Shown piece by piece: positions 11,050 through 22,519 of a DNA stretch of 64,000 nucleotides. The stretch is taken from positions 47,017,196 to 47,081,195 of the forward strand of contig OY978525.1 of NCBI GenBank assembly GCA_963854835.1. Reading direction: 5' to 3'. Source of the DNA: Megamerina dolium (taxonomy: Eukaryota > Arthropoda > Insecta > Diptera > Megamerinidae). Below the pieces are notes generated by a model. The model did not search any database and was not told the origin of the DNA. It saw nothing but the letters and a program-made list of their open reading frames with translations. Both the position numbers and the translations under genes were made by a program. Numbering within the stretch: position 1 is the first letter of the stretch; each line of letters opens with the position of its first letter.

Positions 11050-13136
11050 CGTTATAATCGGGCCGTTATACGCATCCTTCTCTCATTGTGTTCAGCACAC
11101 TTTAACTGAACTATCGAATTAACAGATTTATAAGTGTCAAGGTAACTATGCAGTGGCATAACGTACATGCGTATGAAAAAACCCAGGTGCCAAATACACA
11201 CAACCAAGTCAACCATCATACGGTCATGAACCAAAAGCTCTGTTGGATTCTAGCTGGGTCTAGACGTCAATAGGAGCATTTACATCTTTGGAAATCTGGC
11301 CAATCTGGCATCCCAACTTCTAAGAGCCGAGAATATCCGAATTCCTTAACTGTAGGTGAAGTACTCCCAGAGTCAACGGGTTAAAGTGATACTTCATTGC
11401 TGCTAAAACTCGTTAAAGCAGCAAGCGTTAAGAGATTTGAAGCTCATTTATATCCGAAGAATGCACTCTCATGCGTCAGGTCATTGTGTTGTGACCTGTG
11501 CTCTTTTACGCGACGTACCTCAACTCGAGATCTTTCAGTTTGCTGAATGTTGACATTTTCCATGAATAACCAATCAGCGTCCAGCAATACACTCAACAGT
11601 CAGCATCAATTTGTCAATCAACCTTGACATATTCATTAATCAACATGAGTACCACATTCAGCATATCATTTTCTCTCCCCACCAATTGAGGAATCGATTG
11701 ACATTTCAAACTAGATATGCACTCCGTGCAGTGTTTTGGATATGGTTGCCGCGAGCCATTGTTCACTTCACAGTTTTAAGCCCAATAAATTGTATTTGTT
11801 TGTGGTTATGTAATATTGTTATCCCTGTATAACTTCTCTCTCACTCCCACCCTCTCTCTCTCTCTCTCTCTTTCTTTAACTGTAGTAAACTGTAACTGCA
11901 GGGGGCGGAATGTCTACGCCAGAGTAAGTGACGTGTACTGTGTGTGTAGATACACACAGGCAGTACACACATATTTGTATTAAGAGAGTTGGCAGCTCTA
12001 CTTTTTGTTGACGGCCAACTTCTTCTTGCTCCTCGTTTTTTGGTTTTTTCTCGTATACACAGAGTGAAGAGTGCATGAAGCGTTTTTCTCAAATTTTTTT
12101 TTTCTTAAATATTTATGATTATAGTATTAAAGTTTAAATTTAAAATTTAAAAAGGATACTAAAATCGCGAGTATTTTTATTCGTGAATTGAACACAACAC
12201 AACCTCGTCATTATCCAAGATTTGCTGCAGCACCATTGCATTTCCTAAAAATTAAATGTAGATTAAAAATATTATCAATATACATTGTGTGTTTAATCTA
12301 CCTAAGTGGTAGCTTACGGCATGTTGGGTGGCCATGCGTTCCGAGTGAGATTGAGCAATGTCGAAACGGCGAGATACTTCTGAATAAAATAAATTTGTTT
12401 TCTATTGGAATACAAAAATATTTAAAATCTAGATTTTGTTTCTTAATAATATGAATATCCTTATCTACAACTTGAGCTATATAAATACCTAAGCCTGATG
12501 ATGACGACATGGGCTCTCTAAAAACATCTCCAACTTTTGTTAAGAACACACACCAAAACTAACAGTTTGGGTTTGTTGTTTTATAATTTTAAGGTTTTTT
12601 TTTACTGAAAACGAAACTATCATCATACTTTTTAAAATTTATAAAAAAAAAACTTTCGACTTATGAAAATTTGCTAGAATCCGTAATATTTCTTAGTTCT
12701 TAGTTATAATTATTAATAATTCTTTTTATATATTGCATATGATTTTCAAACTAATATGCAGAAAAATTATATAACGATCCAAACTGTTTTACAAAATCAC
12801 TTGAATGTAAAAGATCATGGACATTAAAACTGATTAATGCCCCTGTTACGGTATACAACTCAACTTTACCTCAATTGAAATTTTGCAATTTGCTATTATC
12901 GATAAAAACTAAACCTGTCAAAAAATGTTAATTTGCATTTATTATGAATTTACAACCCTGTGTTAGTGCGTTTGGCAAAAGCTTCAAAAATTGATAACTC
13001 ATTACAAGCAGTTGCTATTAGAAGAATAATAAACACAAGAATGGAAATCGAGTAAGTAAAGTTTTTTAACAAGTTTTGAACTAATTTGTAATCATCAATT
13101 CCATACAACTTTATAGAAAAAATAAAGTTACAAAAA
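11050..13136. other. No recognisable gene (right arm)
   Basis: This is the mirror of the empty stretch 2851-4937. It includes a (CT)n run near 11849-11878 and AT-rich sequence. No domain or RNA gene is seen. Confidence 0.5.
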
Positions 13137-13387
13137 AAGGTACCCAACTGTCGGCAAGCAATTGGCAATTCTTCCGGTAGAAATAATTTGCCATGGAAAA
13201 GCTTTTAAAAGAACTCTGTGACAAAGATCAGTGATGTCGCAAGAGTTCTATCGTTCGGAACCGGCTAAAACATAAGTAGGTCCCTTCTAACAATGTCCAA
13301 AATTTAACATGCACATCAGTAATGTAAGAGAAGCTCGGCCAAAGAGTCCTTCGGGGCTTATAAATGCCACATATTTATTTATTGAAA
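13137..13387 (+). repeat. SINE tail fragment, right-arm copy
   Basis: This is the mirror of 2600-2850. It is the headless 3' part of the tRNA-derived SINE family that is complete at 17133-17495. Confidence 0.8.
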
Positions 13388-13923
13388 ACCTTGTTCAACT
13401 GATGGAGAAGCATGCCGAAACTGGACGAGGCAAGCCACAATTTTGAAGCAGCAAAAATAAAATCATGGGATTGTGGGAGGAATAGCAATAGAGCTATGCA
13501 GTATAAGACCATCGACAAAAGCTGCGCACAAGTGGGACGAGTAAGTAGTAATAATGAAGTTAGACCAATACAATGAAAGGGCAATGATAACTTATTCCTC
13601 GTGTTACAAACAATTATTTTGCAACTGGTGGTGGCCCGTCGAAATATATTTCACTAAATCCTTTAGATCAAAGTGTAGCGCAACTTATCCAAATAAGGGA
13701 ATAAGTTGCACTTAGTGGCCAGGCTTTTGGGTTGGGAAGTATACCACCAGCGATGAATGACGAAGAAATGGGAGGCGCTTTGGTTGCAGCCTCGTTCAAG
13801 GTTAGTGCACCCCAGGTAGCAAACCTTGCAGACCGCCTCACTTCATCAGCATTACAAAGAGTCAGAAATCGCAGCAGAAATAAAACATCGGAAATTAAGC
13901 GTCTAGAGCTCTTAAAAAATTGA
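13380..13923 (+). pseudogene. Myb/SANT-like (zeste-type) fragment, right-arm copy
   Basis: This is the mirror of 2064-2607. The helix segment LMEKHAETGRGK lies near 13400. The ATGGGPSKY linker lies near 13620, and the final open part runs to the stop at 13923. Frames are broken between these parts. Confidence 0.5.
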
Positions 13924-14120
13924 TTAGTTAGAGAAGGCGTCGTACAAAAGTTATCAAATAACCAAAAAGATGCTGCACATAAAACAGCAAAAATATGAAT
14001 TGATCAAAAAAGGTAATGGAAGCCCATGAACTGCAAGCATTCAAGGTAGTATTTCAAAATAGCTAAATTGAAAGAAGAACTAATGATGTGAAAGTTCGTG
14101 AATGGTGATATTATTGGTGT

Positions 14121-14560
14121 TAATTGTACTTCACATTTCCCTCGTTCACCGTAACACCCATTCGACGCTACTCTCTTTTCAATTCTGAGAATGCTGCATT
14201 GACTGCTTGCGTGTTCATGTCGATTATTTCAATATCATCGGCATACGCCAACATCATGATATTTTATTGAAGATAGTGCAATTACATCCAAGATCAGCAG
14301 CCCGTATTATTTTCCCCATAATAAGATTGAAGAGGACGCACGATATTGGGGAGAGGTCTTTCCCAATTTTTACTGCTCGAGTTATATAGTGTCATTTTGC
14401 ACGAGTTACTCAGGAATGCCAAACTTAGAAATTGTTATGTAAAGGTAATTCCTTCCTGGACTGTCAATAGCGGTTTTTTAATCAACAAGTAGATGGTGTG
14501 TGTGGATCTGTTTTTCTTGGATCTTGGATGGTTGATTTACCAAATCTTAAGCCACATTGA
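14121..14560 (-). pseudogene. Decayed non-LTR RT fragment, right-arm copy
   Basis: This is the mirror of 1427-1866, with the same degenerate match to the RT of the element at 35675. The two arms differ by two bases near 14477. Confidence 0.75.
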
Positions 14561-14756
14561 TAAGAGTGAGAGGAGAGAGAGAGAATGAAAGAAAAGAAAT
14601 AAAAAGAGAGAGAGAGAGTGGGAGAAACTACGAAGATCAACACAACCCATTTCGCCAATTCACCTCCAAAATGCACATTCAGCGCTATAAATTAACTCTG
14701 GCGTAGACAGTGGCGAACAGACAAGTACCGAAATAATGTAAATCAACAAAATAACC

Positions 14757-16104
14757 AAAGAATAGTTAATCCTTGTTTGTTCTGCGAAAAAAAGGATACA
14801 TCAGCGACGAATGCTTCAATAGGAAAAATACGGCTTTAACAAAAACTAGTCACAAGGGAAAACCAATCAACCACCAGCACCTAGTATGGGAGGTCGAGAA
14901 AGCAAGGGGCCTAATCGTGGTAAGAATGACACCAAATGTTTCTTCTGCAAAAAGCAGAATTTTCGACCAATAAATCAGGATTCCCAAAATATTGCTCAAA
15001 GTAGGTTAACTCAGGTGGACGTTGTCAGCCATGCATCTTTAAATATTGTTGACACACCCTCCACATGAAGTAGTAAATGGGTGTTGAGTTTCCGTGTGAG
15101 GAAGCAAAAAATGCAAAACTCAGTTTACTAGTAGACAGTAGGTAGTAGTAGCGGTGCATTCGGAGGAGTTGTCCACATAAGAGGACTAAAGATTTGAATT
15201 TGGAATTACATTTAATATCTAAAGAAAGCGAGATTCCTGCAAACGGTGTCCTAAGAAGAGACAATTTATGGAACCGTTCGGTTCTCAACATATGAAAAAG
15301 AAGCTTATTTTCTTCGGTGAGCGAAAACAGCACGTGATGCATTTACCCCTCAACTCATTGAACGAGCTTAATAGAGTACTCCACAGAAGTTATAGTACCT
15401 GGGAGATCTATGAAGGTTGTCCCCGGTTATAGTAGAGAAGGAAGAAGTATCTCCTGGAATATATATAGGTGAAAGTAAACAAAATGAAGATGAGAGCATT
15501 ATTCCCAGCTTTTCTCCTTTGCATTCTCCGATAATATTGGTGAGCAAAAAACGAGAGAAGATGATAAAAACAAATGGAGGCTAGTAGAAGATTTCAGAAA
15601 ATTAAATGATGTCACCATTAAACAAATTTTTCCCATTCCTCGCATCGATAAAATTTTGTATTAGATCAGTTATGTCATAGTATATATTTCACCACGTGGG
15701 TATCATCAAGTATTAATGAAATATTCAGACAGAGAAAACTCCGCCTTTAGTTCAGGTGTTGGACATTATGAATTTGTCCGAATGCCATTTGGGTAAACAG
15801 GGGAACCTGCAAAGATTGATGAATCACGTATTAATTGGACTTCAAGAAATATGTTCAGGCATTTTAAGGTTTAGTGAACTATTACCGTAAATTTGTTGAA
15901 AATATGGTATGAATGGCACAGCCAATTAACAAATTTCTTAGAAAAGACGTGAAATTTCAATGAACAGAACAATGTCAGAAAGCTTTTGAAGATTTATAAC
16001 AAGCAATTTACTTTCCCCCAATTTTAGCTCACTCAGATTTTTCTAAACCTTTTTTGTTAACAACAGATTTCAGTAACTATGCACTGACACGAATAGGCTT
16101 ATTT
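14757..16104 (+). pseudogene. Decayed Ty3/Gypsy gag-PR-RT-RNaseH fragment
   Basis: This is the readable copy of the fragment mirrored at 1-1230. A gag knuckle remnant (KKGYISDECF, KCFFCKKQN) is followed by a protease-like LLVDS. RT motifs follow at about 15550-15860: WRLVEDFRKLND, PIPRID and EFVRMPFG. The start of RNase H (TTDFSNYA) lies near 16060. Multiple stops and frameshifts are present. The fragment is cut at 16104 by the foldback element. The catalytic RT YxDD region is missing because sequence between the MPFG motif and RNase H is shortened. Confidence 0.75.
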
Positions 16105-18536
16105 CAGAGACTTTAGAAGTAATGAGATATCCTACTGTTAATAGACAGCGTTTTAACAGCAAATCTGGCGATGAAACATTGGCCACCTTTTCACTCAAAG
16201 TCAAAAATAGTTTTAGATACACTGGAAACAGTTGCGAATGAGTATTTACACACGTAAACCAACCGCAGCTTCACACAATCTATTTGAGTCGGGATGTCAC
16301 ATATATAAATACTTTCATATGCACCTATGTATGAATCCGACGATGAAGATTCAATATTGAAATTATATAGGATAATTCGAAATTATATTTATACAAGAAT
16401 ATGCGAAATTCAGCATATGTAATACTTTGGTTACTTTTCGATCAGAAATTAATGAATATCAACATTTTATTAAAAATATGTAGGCAATAAGAATTAATTA
16501 AATGATCATGGAACACGATTTTTTATTAAAATTTAATTTGTTTACAATAATTAATTCTGATTAAAATGTTTAGCTATCAGGTGAATTTCAATAAGAAAGC
16601 ATCCCTTATTTGCCTACTACAAACAATCAACTCGATCATCTGTTCGATTTTAATTGCTCTCATTTTTTCGTTTTCTACATATTTTACTATGTAAATATAT
16701 ATGCACACATGCGAAGCAGAATTGTCTATTTTTCATTGTCGCGATTAAATTTTTGCTATTTTTCAAGATTTTGTCATTTTGCGCTTGTTCAGCAGCCAAC
16801 ACATCAAACTGTTCGTCTTTCGTCGATTTCACTCGCATTGGTGCACACAACACACATCTACGCCTGCGTATTTGTTGTTGATTTTGCTTTCGTTTTTTGA
16901 GGAAAAGGAAGAATCAGAAACTTTCTGATTTTCGATTTGGTCTTTGATATACAAAACAAAAGCACACATGGGTAATAGGACGGGTCAAATTTGTATAGCA
17001 AAAAACCGTGACATATCGCATAGCAAGAACTAAAACTAACATAGATTGTAAGTATTGTATATTTTTCCACAATACCATGGGTCTAAAATAATGTTGACCA
17101 CGCGCATTTCCAAAAATAAATATTTTTTCCATAAAAAAATAAATAAATATGTGACACTTAAAGCCCCGAAGGGCTCATCGGCCGAGCTTCTCTTCCATTA
17201 CTGTTGTGCGTCTTAAATTTGGACAGTATTAGAAGGGACCTACTTATTTTAGCCGGTTCCGAACGGCAGAACACTTGTGACATCACTTTTCTGAGCTTTG
17301 TCACAGAATTCTTTTAGAAGCTTTTTCATGGCAAGTTGTTAATGTCGGAAGAATTGCCAATTGCTTGCCGACAGGTGGGTACCATTCGAAAGAAAAATCT
17401 TATCGATATTAAATTTGTTATGCATCAGCCGGGGATTGAACCACGACCTACAGATCAGAAGGCGAACACACTAACCACTGAGCTACGGCACCCACTTTTC
17501 CATACAAAACATTAAAAAAAATTATTTTTGTATGGATAGACATACTAATTTCGGAAAATTCGGAGCGTCAACATTAATTTTAGACCCATCGGTTGTCGTA
17601 CAAATATTCCTTAAATCATAGTAGTTTCCGCTTTTGCTATACGATCGTGGCTACAAAATTTGGCCCACTCTAATGTATATGTGTAACAGAATGCAGGAAA
17701 TAAATGTTTCGTTTGTTCTCTAATTCTAAATTTGTCATCATCGCATCTGCAGAAACATGGCCTTGAACACTTGTATTATGTAGAGGGTTTTTATTCTAAA
17801 TCTCATATAAATTCGAGGGAGGCTGATTGCCTCACGTATCTCCTTCTGCTACATGGACATGAAATCAGCCGATTGGCTGTCCATACTCGTATATGAACTC
17901 TATGCACGAAACGAAAGCTAAAGCAACAACAAGAACGCATGCTCAGATGTGTGTGTGTGTGTGTATGCAATGAATGAGTAATCAACGAAAGACGAACAAT
18001 TCGATGTGTTGGCTGTTGAACAAGCGCAAAATCCTGAAAAATAGCAAAAATGAATCGCATGATTGCTGTGTTGCCGTTCTCGCATATTTATCAATGAAAA
18101 ATAGACAATTCTGCTTCGCATGTGTGCATATATATTTACATAGTAAAATATGTAGAAAACGAAAAAATGAGAGCAATTAAAATCGAACAGATGATCGAGT
18201 TGATTGTTTGTAGTAGGCAAATAAGGGATGCTTTCTTATTGAAATTCACCTGATAGCTAAACATTTTGATCAGAATTAATTATTGTAAACAAATTAAATT
18301 TTAATAAAAAATCGTGTTCCATGATCATTTAATTAATTCTTATCGCCTACATATTTTTAATAAAATAAGAAGCTGCGGTTGGTTTACGTGTGAAAATACT
18401 CATTCGCAACTCTTTCCAGTGTATCTAAAACTATTTTTGACTTTGAGTGAAAAGGTGGCCAATGTTTCATCGCCAGATTTGCTGTTAAAACGCTGTCTAT
18501 TAACAGTGGGATATCTCATTACTTCTAAAGTCTCTG
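16105..18536. mobile_element. Foldback element, copy A
   Basis: The ends CAGAGACTTTAGAAGTAATG and its complement bound an element whose arms are inverted repeats of roughly 0.8 kb. A further inner inverted block (GGGTCTAAAATAATGTTGAC) lies near the centre. It has no coding capacity. A SINE is nested at 17133-17495. Relative to copy B the right arm has lost about 190 bp near 18366. The left flank is gypsy pol and the right flank is a BEL-like LTR, with no matching target duplication. The ends therefore probably come from different insertions joined by recombination. Confidence 0.85.
17133..17495 (-). mobile_element. tRNA-derived SINE nested in foldback copy A
   Basis: On the minus strand the head reads GGTGCCGTAGCTCAGTGG, with an A-box near 17470-17484 and a B-box (GGTTCAATCC) near 17431-17441, as in RNA polymerase III promoters. 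The body has the GCCCCGAAGG and CCGGTTCCGAACG blocks. The 3' tail is an ATTT-rich run. The target duplication TTTTCCAT flanks it (17125-17132 and 17496-17503). Foldback copy B shows the empty site. It needs LINE machinery in trans to move. Confidence 0.88.
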
Positions 18537-18930
18537 GTATAAACTAAGCGGCGGCTGAAATAGGCAGTCAGTGAGTTAGTGAATCTGGTTAAGTAAGATA
18601 AGTACATGACTCGAAGAGCGAGTTAGAGTGAACTAAAAGTAGTACTCATATTGTGAAGGATATAACATCCTTGATAAAACCAAATTGTGGAAAGAATATA
18701 TATCTAGTGGAAGAAAGATATATAAAGAAAACAACATAGTTAAACAAAAACTACTTGGTGAAGAAAATAACAGATTGTCAAATTAAAACTACCTTGTGCA
18801 AGGGAAATATATATATATACTGTCAAATAAAAACTATATTGAGAAAACAATTGTGTTGTGCGTGAAAGAGTTGTGGAAAGCAGAAGAATAATAAAAAAGG
18901 GGTAAGTTCTAGGACATAAGTTATCTAAGT
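18537..18930 (+). repeat. 3' half of a BEL-like LTR
   Basis: The segment begins GTATAAACTAAG and continues with blocks (CTGAAAT, CTCGAAGAGCGAGTTAG, repeated AAGGATATAACATCC) that match the LTR at 61540-62539 in order. The TATAAA is the likely core promoter. The U3 part upstream is missing because the foldback element abuts it. Confidence 0.6.
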
Positions 18931-18935
18931 AAAAG

Positions 18936-19217
18936 TTATAGTCTTGGAAAAGAAGCTACAACAGAAGCTACTAAATATTCTAGAAGGTACTCACGTCGAC
19001 TATTTATGTCCGCGCTGCACGATACCGTGTTGTTGGCATTGGCGTCGCATCCTAGAGTTACATTCAAATTGTGCCCATAGCAGAACTCCACCAACTGTCG
19101 TACTTCGGCCGGCGGTGGTGAGGCTTCCTCCCCCGGAAAGTATGCTGATGCCATCACCATTTCTCGTTTGCTACCCTGGATGTTAATTAGGCCCTCGATT
19201 GGGACTAAGTCTCCCAA
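18936..19217 (-). pseudogene. LOA-like non-LTR endonuclease fragment
   Basis: A 93-residue open stretch on the minus strand shows the central EN segment ASAYFPGEEASPPP followed by LGCDANANNTV and NSRREYLLEYLV. These correspond to catalytic blocks of the apurinic-type endonuclease of LOA/R1-group elements. Both ends are lost. It may be the same family as 20291-21295 and 44965-47620, which hold other parts of such an element. Confidence 0.75.
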
Positions 19218-20047
19218 CTTTGTTAGACAAATATAGTTGAATGACCTGGTAAATACAGTGCTTTTAAACGTTGTACAAATTAATCAAAAGCAAGTTTATG
19301 TCTACAGAAATGTGCACAGTTAAGCTCTAGATCTCGAACTAGAGGCAGTGGTAGCTTCTATTGCACATTTAGGGCACTAGGAGCCCTAAGTTCCCAATTG
19401 TTCTCATCGTTTTGTTGCAACTCTTCGAGCTTAATTTCGAGTCAGTTGCCCTTCTTCTTTTTTTCTGATGGCGGCGTATACTGTACTTGGGTGTAGCATA
19501 ACATACATCATGCGACCACAAACTTATATGATAGTGCCTCAAACCCAGCGCTCCCGTTATTTCGCGCATAATGTGTTTGACCAACTACGAATTATGTCTG
19601 ACCAATACCAGGATGGTATCGTTTAGGCACCAATGTTGACGAGAGTGTGCGAGGTTGGGAACAAGTGCAGAATAGCCCATTAAAAATAACATTTATAACC
19701 TATTCTGAATATTTCAAAAGCTATGATAAAAAAAAAAGAAATTTGAAAATTTGTCTGCGTAATTTCTTCCGTTGCTCAAAAAAGTGTTTACAGAGTGTAG
19801 ATGGTTGAAGCAAATCTATCTGACAACCCAAAATATATGTTAAATTGAAATCACAAGCATATTGAATTTAAAAGTAGTTTTAAATATTCATGGTTCATAT
19901 TTCCTGATTTATAACTGACTGATTGGTGAGTGCAAGCAGCATAAGAATTTCACGCTCTCAAATATGGCGACCGCTGAAAAACCATGTTTAGTGAGAGCTA
20001 AGTTCAGTGCGTTCAGTGTGCGATCGTTGAACATGTTTATTTAGCTC
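19218..20047. other. No recognisable gene
   Basis: I find only short frames and AT-rich sequence. No domain, terminal repeat or RNA gene is seen. Confidence 0.5.
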
Positions 20048-20290
20048 TCAGTTAGCTGAATGCACCCATTGGTACAATCCAAAGGGCGTATTGATAATCA
20101 GAAATTTTATCGAATCTTCGGTCAGTGGGATTTGGTGATGGGCTTCATTCAAATCCAATTTCGAGAAAAATTTACCTCCCTGGAGTTTATAAAACGGTTC
20201 CTCAACTTTAGGAATAGGGTAACAATCAATTTCTATTTGCGAATTGATTCCAACTTTAAAATCTACGTTGTTGTGAGAACAAACAAAAAC
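20048..20290 (-). pseudogene. Ty3/Gypsy RT fragment
   Basis: On the minus strand the frame reads CYPIPKVEEPFYKLQGGKFF, then SKLDLNEAHHQ and INTPFGLYQW. This is the palm start of a gypsy-type RT, before the YxDD site. It is a different lineage from the array element at 21900. It is only about 80 residues long and is bounded on the right by LOA-like ORF1 sequence. Confidence 0.75.
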
Positions 20291-21295
20291 AACACAGAAA
20301 CAGAGGCCGGAACTCTCAAAAAGCCGGGGTTGAGCAAGGTATCTAAGCCACGCCCCACTACTTCTGTGGAGGAAGCCAAGACCAAGCTCCAACTAAGCCG
20401 AGGCACTGCCACAATCCACTCTCCATCAAAGCTGATGTACTCGGTTGAGGAAAAGCATGCCCGCAGTACTGACAGCGCCGCATAATCAACTGCTAACACC
20501 AGCTCACGCGGTATCATGGCTGTAGTCATTGGAAGTAATTCTGGTGCAGGCAAACATGGCGACGTCAAGAGTAGTGAAGGCAAAAAATTGAAGGAGTCAA
20601 AGGTCTGCTTCAAAGAGCGCCAGAGTGCGAGTAGAGTACTTCCACGGTCAAAGGGTCAAGACAGAGCTACTTTGGGGATTCAGTCCAACAAAAGACAAAG
20701 ATCCACCGAGAAGGATGGACCTCGATCAAAGAAAAGCTGCAGATCTGGAATTAGACCTGCAGTCGCGTACAGTGACGCTGCAAAGGGAAGTCTAGAGATT
20801 GCGGTCGTAGACGCAGAACTGGAAGATCGCCAAAATAGAGGTGCTCAAGGGATCTTGCTGCTCGACGATTATCATCAACAGAGAGTCTCTTGGGCCCATG
20901 GCAACCTCAAATGGTGTGGTGGCCTTCGGATTTTTACACATTACATTAAAAGAAAGAGTTGCTGCAGGAGGAGAGGGAAGACGCGATAGTAGATGAAAAG
21001 GAGGTTATCCCCCGGCCCAATCCTTCTGGGCCACCGGCCAGCCTGACCCGGACAGACCATATTTTCCTGTTCAGATCTTGCAGAGGCGTGCGATAGGATA
21101 TGGGAGGAGGTTAGCCTTCTAGGAGACACGAATGGTGACCTCAATGTAAAAGTGGTGGAGGGGGAATGTAATGGAAAATGGTCCGTGCAGCTCAGATCAA
21201 CCTCCACCACTCTAAAGAGGCGTCAGCCGAATTAGTTTTCCACCTTACTAAAAGCGGAGAAGGCATCACCCTAATTCAAGAGCTTCAGAAATTGT
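20291..21295 (+). pseudogene. LOA-like non-LTR ORF1 and endonuclease start
   Basis: The open frame ending at 20989 has a basic Ser-rich N-terminal part. The block RPAVAYSDAAKGSLEIAVVD and the later DDYHQQR-WAHGNLKW-GGLRIF pattern are like ORF1 (Gag-like) of LOA-group elements. After a broken stretch, about 21175-21290 carries the start of the endonuclease (QINLHHSKEASAELVF, then ITLIQE). The element is cut there. The family assignment rests on remembered motif patterns. Confidence 0.6.
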
Positions 21296-21352
21296 GAAAT
21301 TGTCAATAGTGTAAGAAATTGTAAATACTGCGATTCTTACGAGGCCTACTAC
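21296..21352 (+). other. Short LTR-like scrap
   Basis: The segment GTAAGAAATTGTAAATACTG and the following GCGATTCTTACGA match, with small differences, the minus strand near 44060-44105. There the sequence lies downstream of the TATA box of a BEL-like LTR. It is too short to assign firmly. Confidence 0.4.
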
Positions 21353-21616
21353 GAGAAGGGACCTACTTTTTTTAGCCGGTTCCGAACGGCAGAACCCTTG
21401 CGACATCACTTTTTCTGAGCTTTGTCACAGAGTTCTTTTAGAAGCTTTTTCATGGCAAGTTGTTACTGTAGGAAGAATTGCCAATTGCTTGCCGACAGGT
21501 GGGTACCGCTCGAAAGAAAAATATTTTCGATATTAAATTTGTTATGCATGAGCCGGGGATTGAACCACGACCTACAGATCAGAAGGCCAACACACTAACC
21601 ACTGAGCCACGGCACC
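21353..21616 (-). mobile_element. tRNA-derived SINE, 3'-truncated
   Basis: This is the same family as 17133-17495, retaining the tRNA-like head (complement of GAACCACGACCTACAGATCA and ACTAACCACTGAGCCACGGC) and part of the body. The 3' tail is missing at the left end. A long TA microsatellite directly abuts the head. Confidence 0.85.
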
Positions 21617-21623
21617 ATATACC

Positions 21624-21694
<71 letters not shown>

Positions 21695-21822
21695 TATGTA
21701 TATATATATATACACATATATATGTATATATATATACACATATATATGTATATATACATATATATATATATACATATATATGTATATATATATATATACA
21801 TATATATATATACATATATATG

Positions 21823-21899
<77 letters not shown>
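21617..21899. repeat. (TA)n microsatellite with periodic ACAC/GTGT-type interruptions
   Basis: About 280 bp are almost pure alternating TA, with regularly spaced ACACATATATATGT modules. Each module is itself palindromic. It directly abuts the first LTR of the gypsy array. Long Tyr-Ile frames across it are artefacts of the repeat. Confidence 0.95.
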
Positions 21900-21903
<4 letters not shown>

Positions 21904-22336
21904 ACGCTTTTATGCTGTGAGCGTTTAATTCTATTTGAATTACCTTGTTCGATCACTGGATTCTGTTAATAATCACTGCAACACTTATTTTATACAACTA
22001 TATACAGCAACAATTTATTTAATAAACTCTATTTACAATCAACTCTGTTTATAATCAACTATTTACAATAACACCTTAATGTATTAGCAACTTTTGCCTC
22101 TGTATAGATGTTTGCGCAGTCACGTTCGAAATTCGATTGATTCTCACTTCTCAACACTGGCTCTATTTATACTCTGTTGGCAACACCCCAGAATCTTCCT
22201 TTATCGAGATTCTTCTCTTTCTTTCTCGTTGGCTTGTTCTGGTTATTACTTATTTCTTTTTGTTGACATTCGTTTCGATGCTGCCAATAGTGTCAGTCCA
22301 ATAGTGATGAGTAACCAACTATTGATACTCGTTACA
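21900..22336 (-). repeat. Array LTR 1 (outer 3' LTR)
   Basis: This is a 437-bp LTR with TGTTACG and CGTTACA ends. Its left part is distinctive (GCTTTTATGCTG, ATAATCACTG, TTATACAACTATAT). Its right part (GGTTATTACTT, TCAGTCCAATAG) matches LTRs 2 and 3. On the minus strand it is the downstream LTR, preceded by the purine tract AAGAGGAGAGCAG. Confidence 0.95.
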
Positions 22337-22519
22337 CTGCTCTCCTCTTAACCTTGTTCGTCCCGAACAAGTTTTTATACCTCCCGTCGATATGGCGCAA
22401 GTCGCTCCAAGTGCACTACTTTAAACCTTGCTCTTTTATTCCAGGCACGTTGAATACGATACACTACGTCATTTATCTTTGCTATAATCTCATATGGCCC
22501 TTCCCAATGAGTCTGTAGT

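Larger units (their letters stand above)
8185..15986. repeat. Right arm of a giant inverted repeat
   Basis: This is the reverse complement of 1-7751. The right arm continues seamlessly past 15986 into more gypsy pol sequence up to the foldback element at 16105, so the true outer end may be there. All cargo of the left arm reappears in reverse order and orientation. Confidence 0.93.

Noticed and set aside
17431..17493. Possible functional tRNA gene on the minus strand
   Set aside because: It has A and B boxes but is continuous with a SINE body flanked by a target duplication, and the same unit recurs at 21353.
20060..20485. 141-codon plus-strand frame
   Set aside because: Its first half is antisense to a gypsy RT fragment; only the later part matches LOA ORF1.
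21478..21969. 163-codon frame rich in Tyr and Ile, and others over the TA tracts
   Set aside because: These are translations of a TA microsatellite joined to a SINE, not genes.
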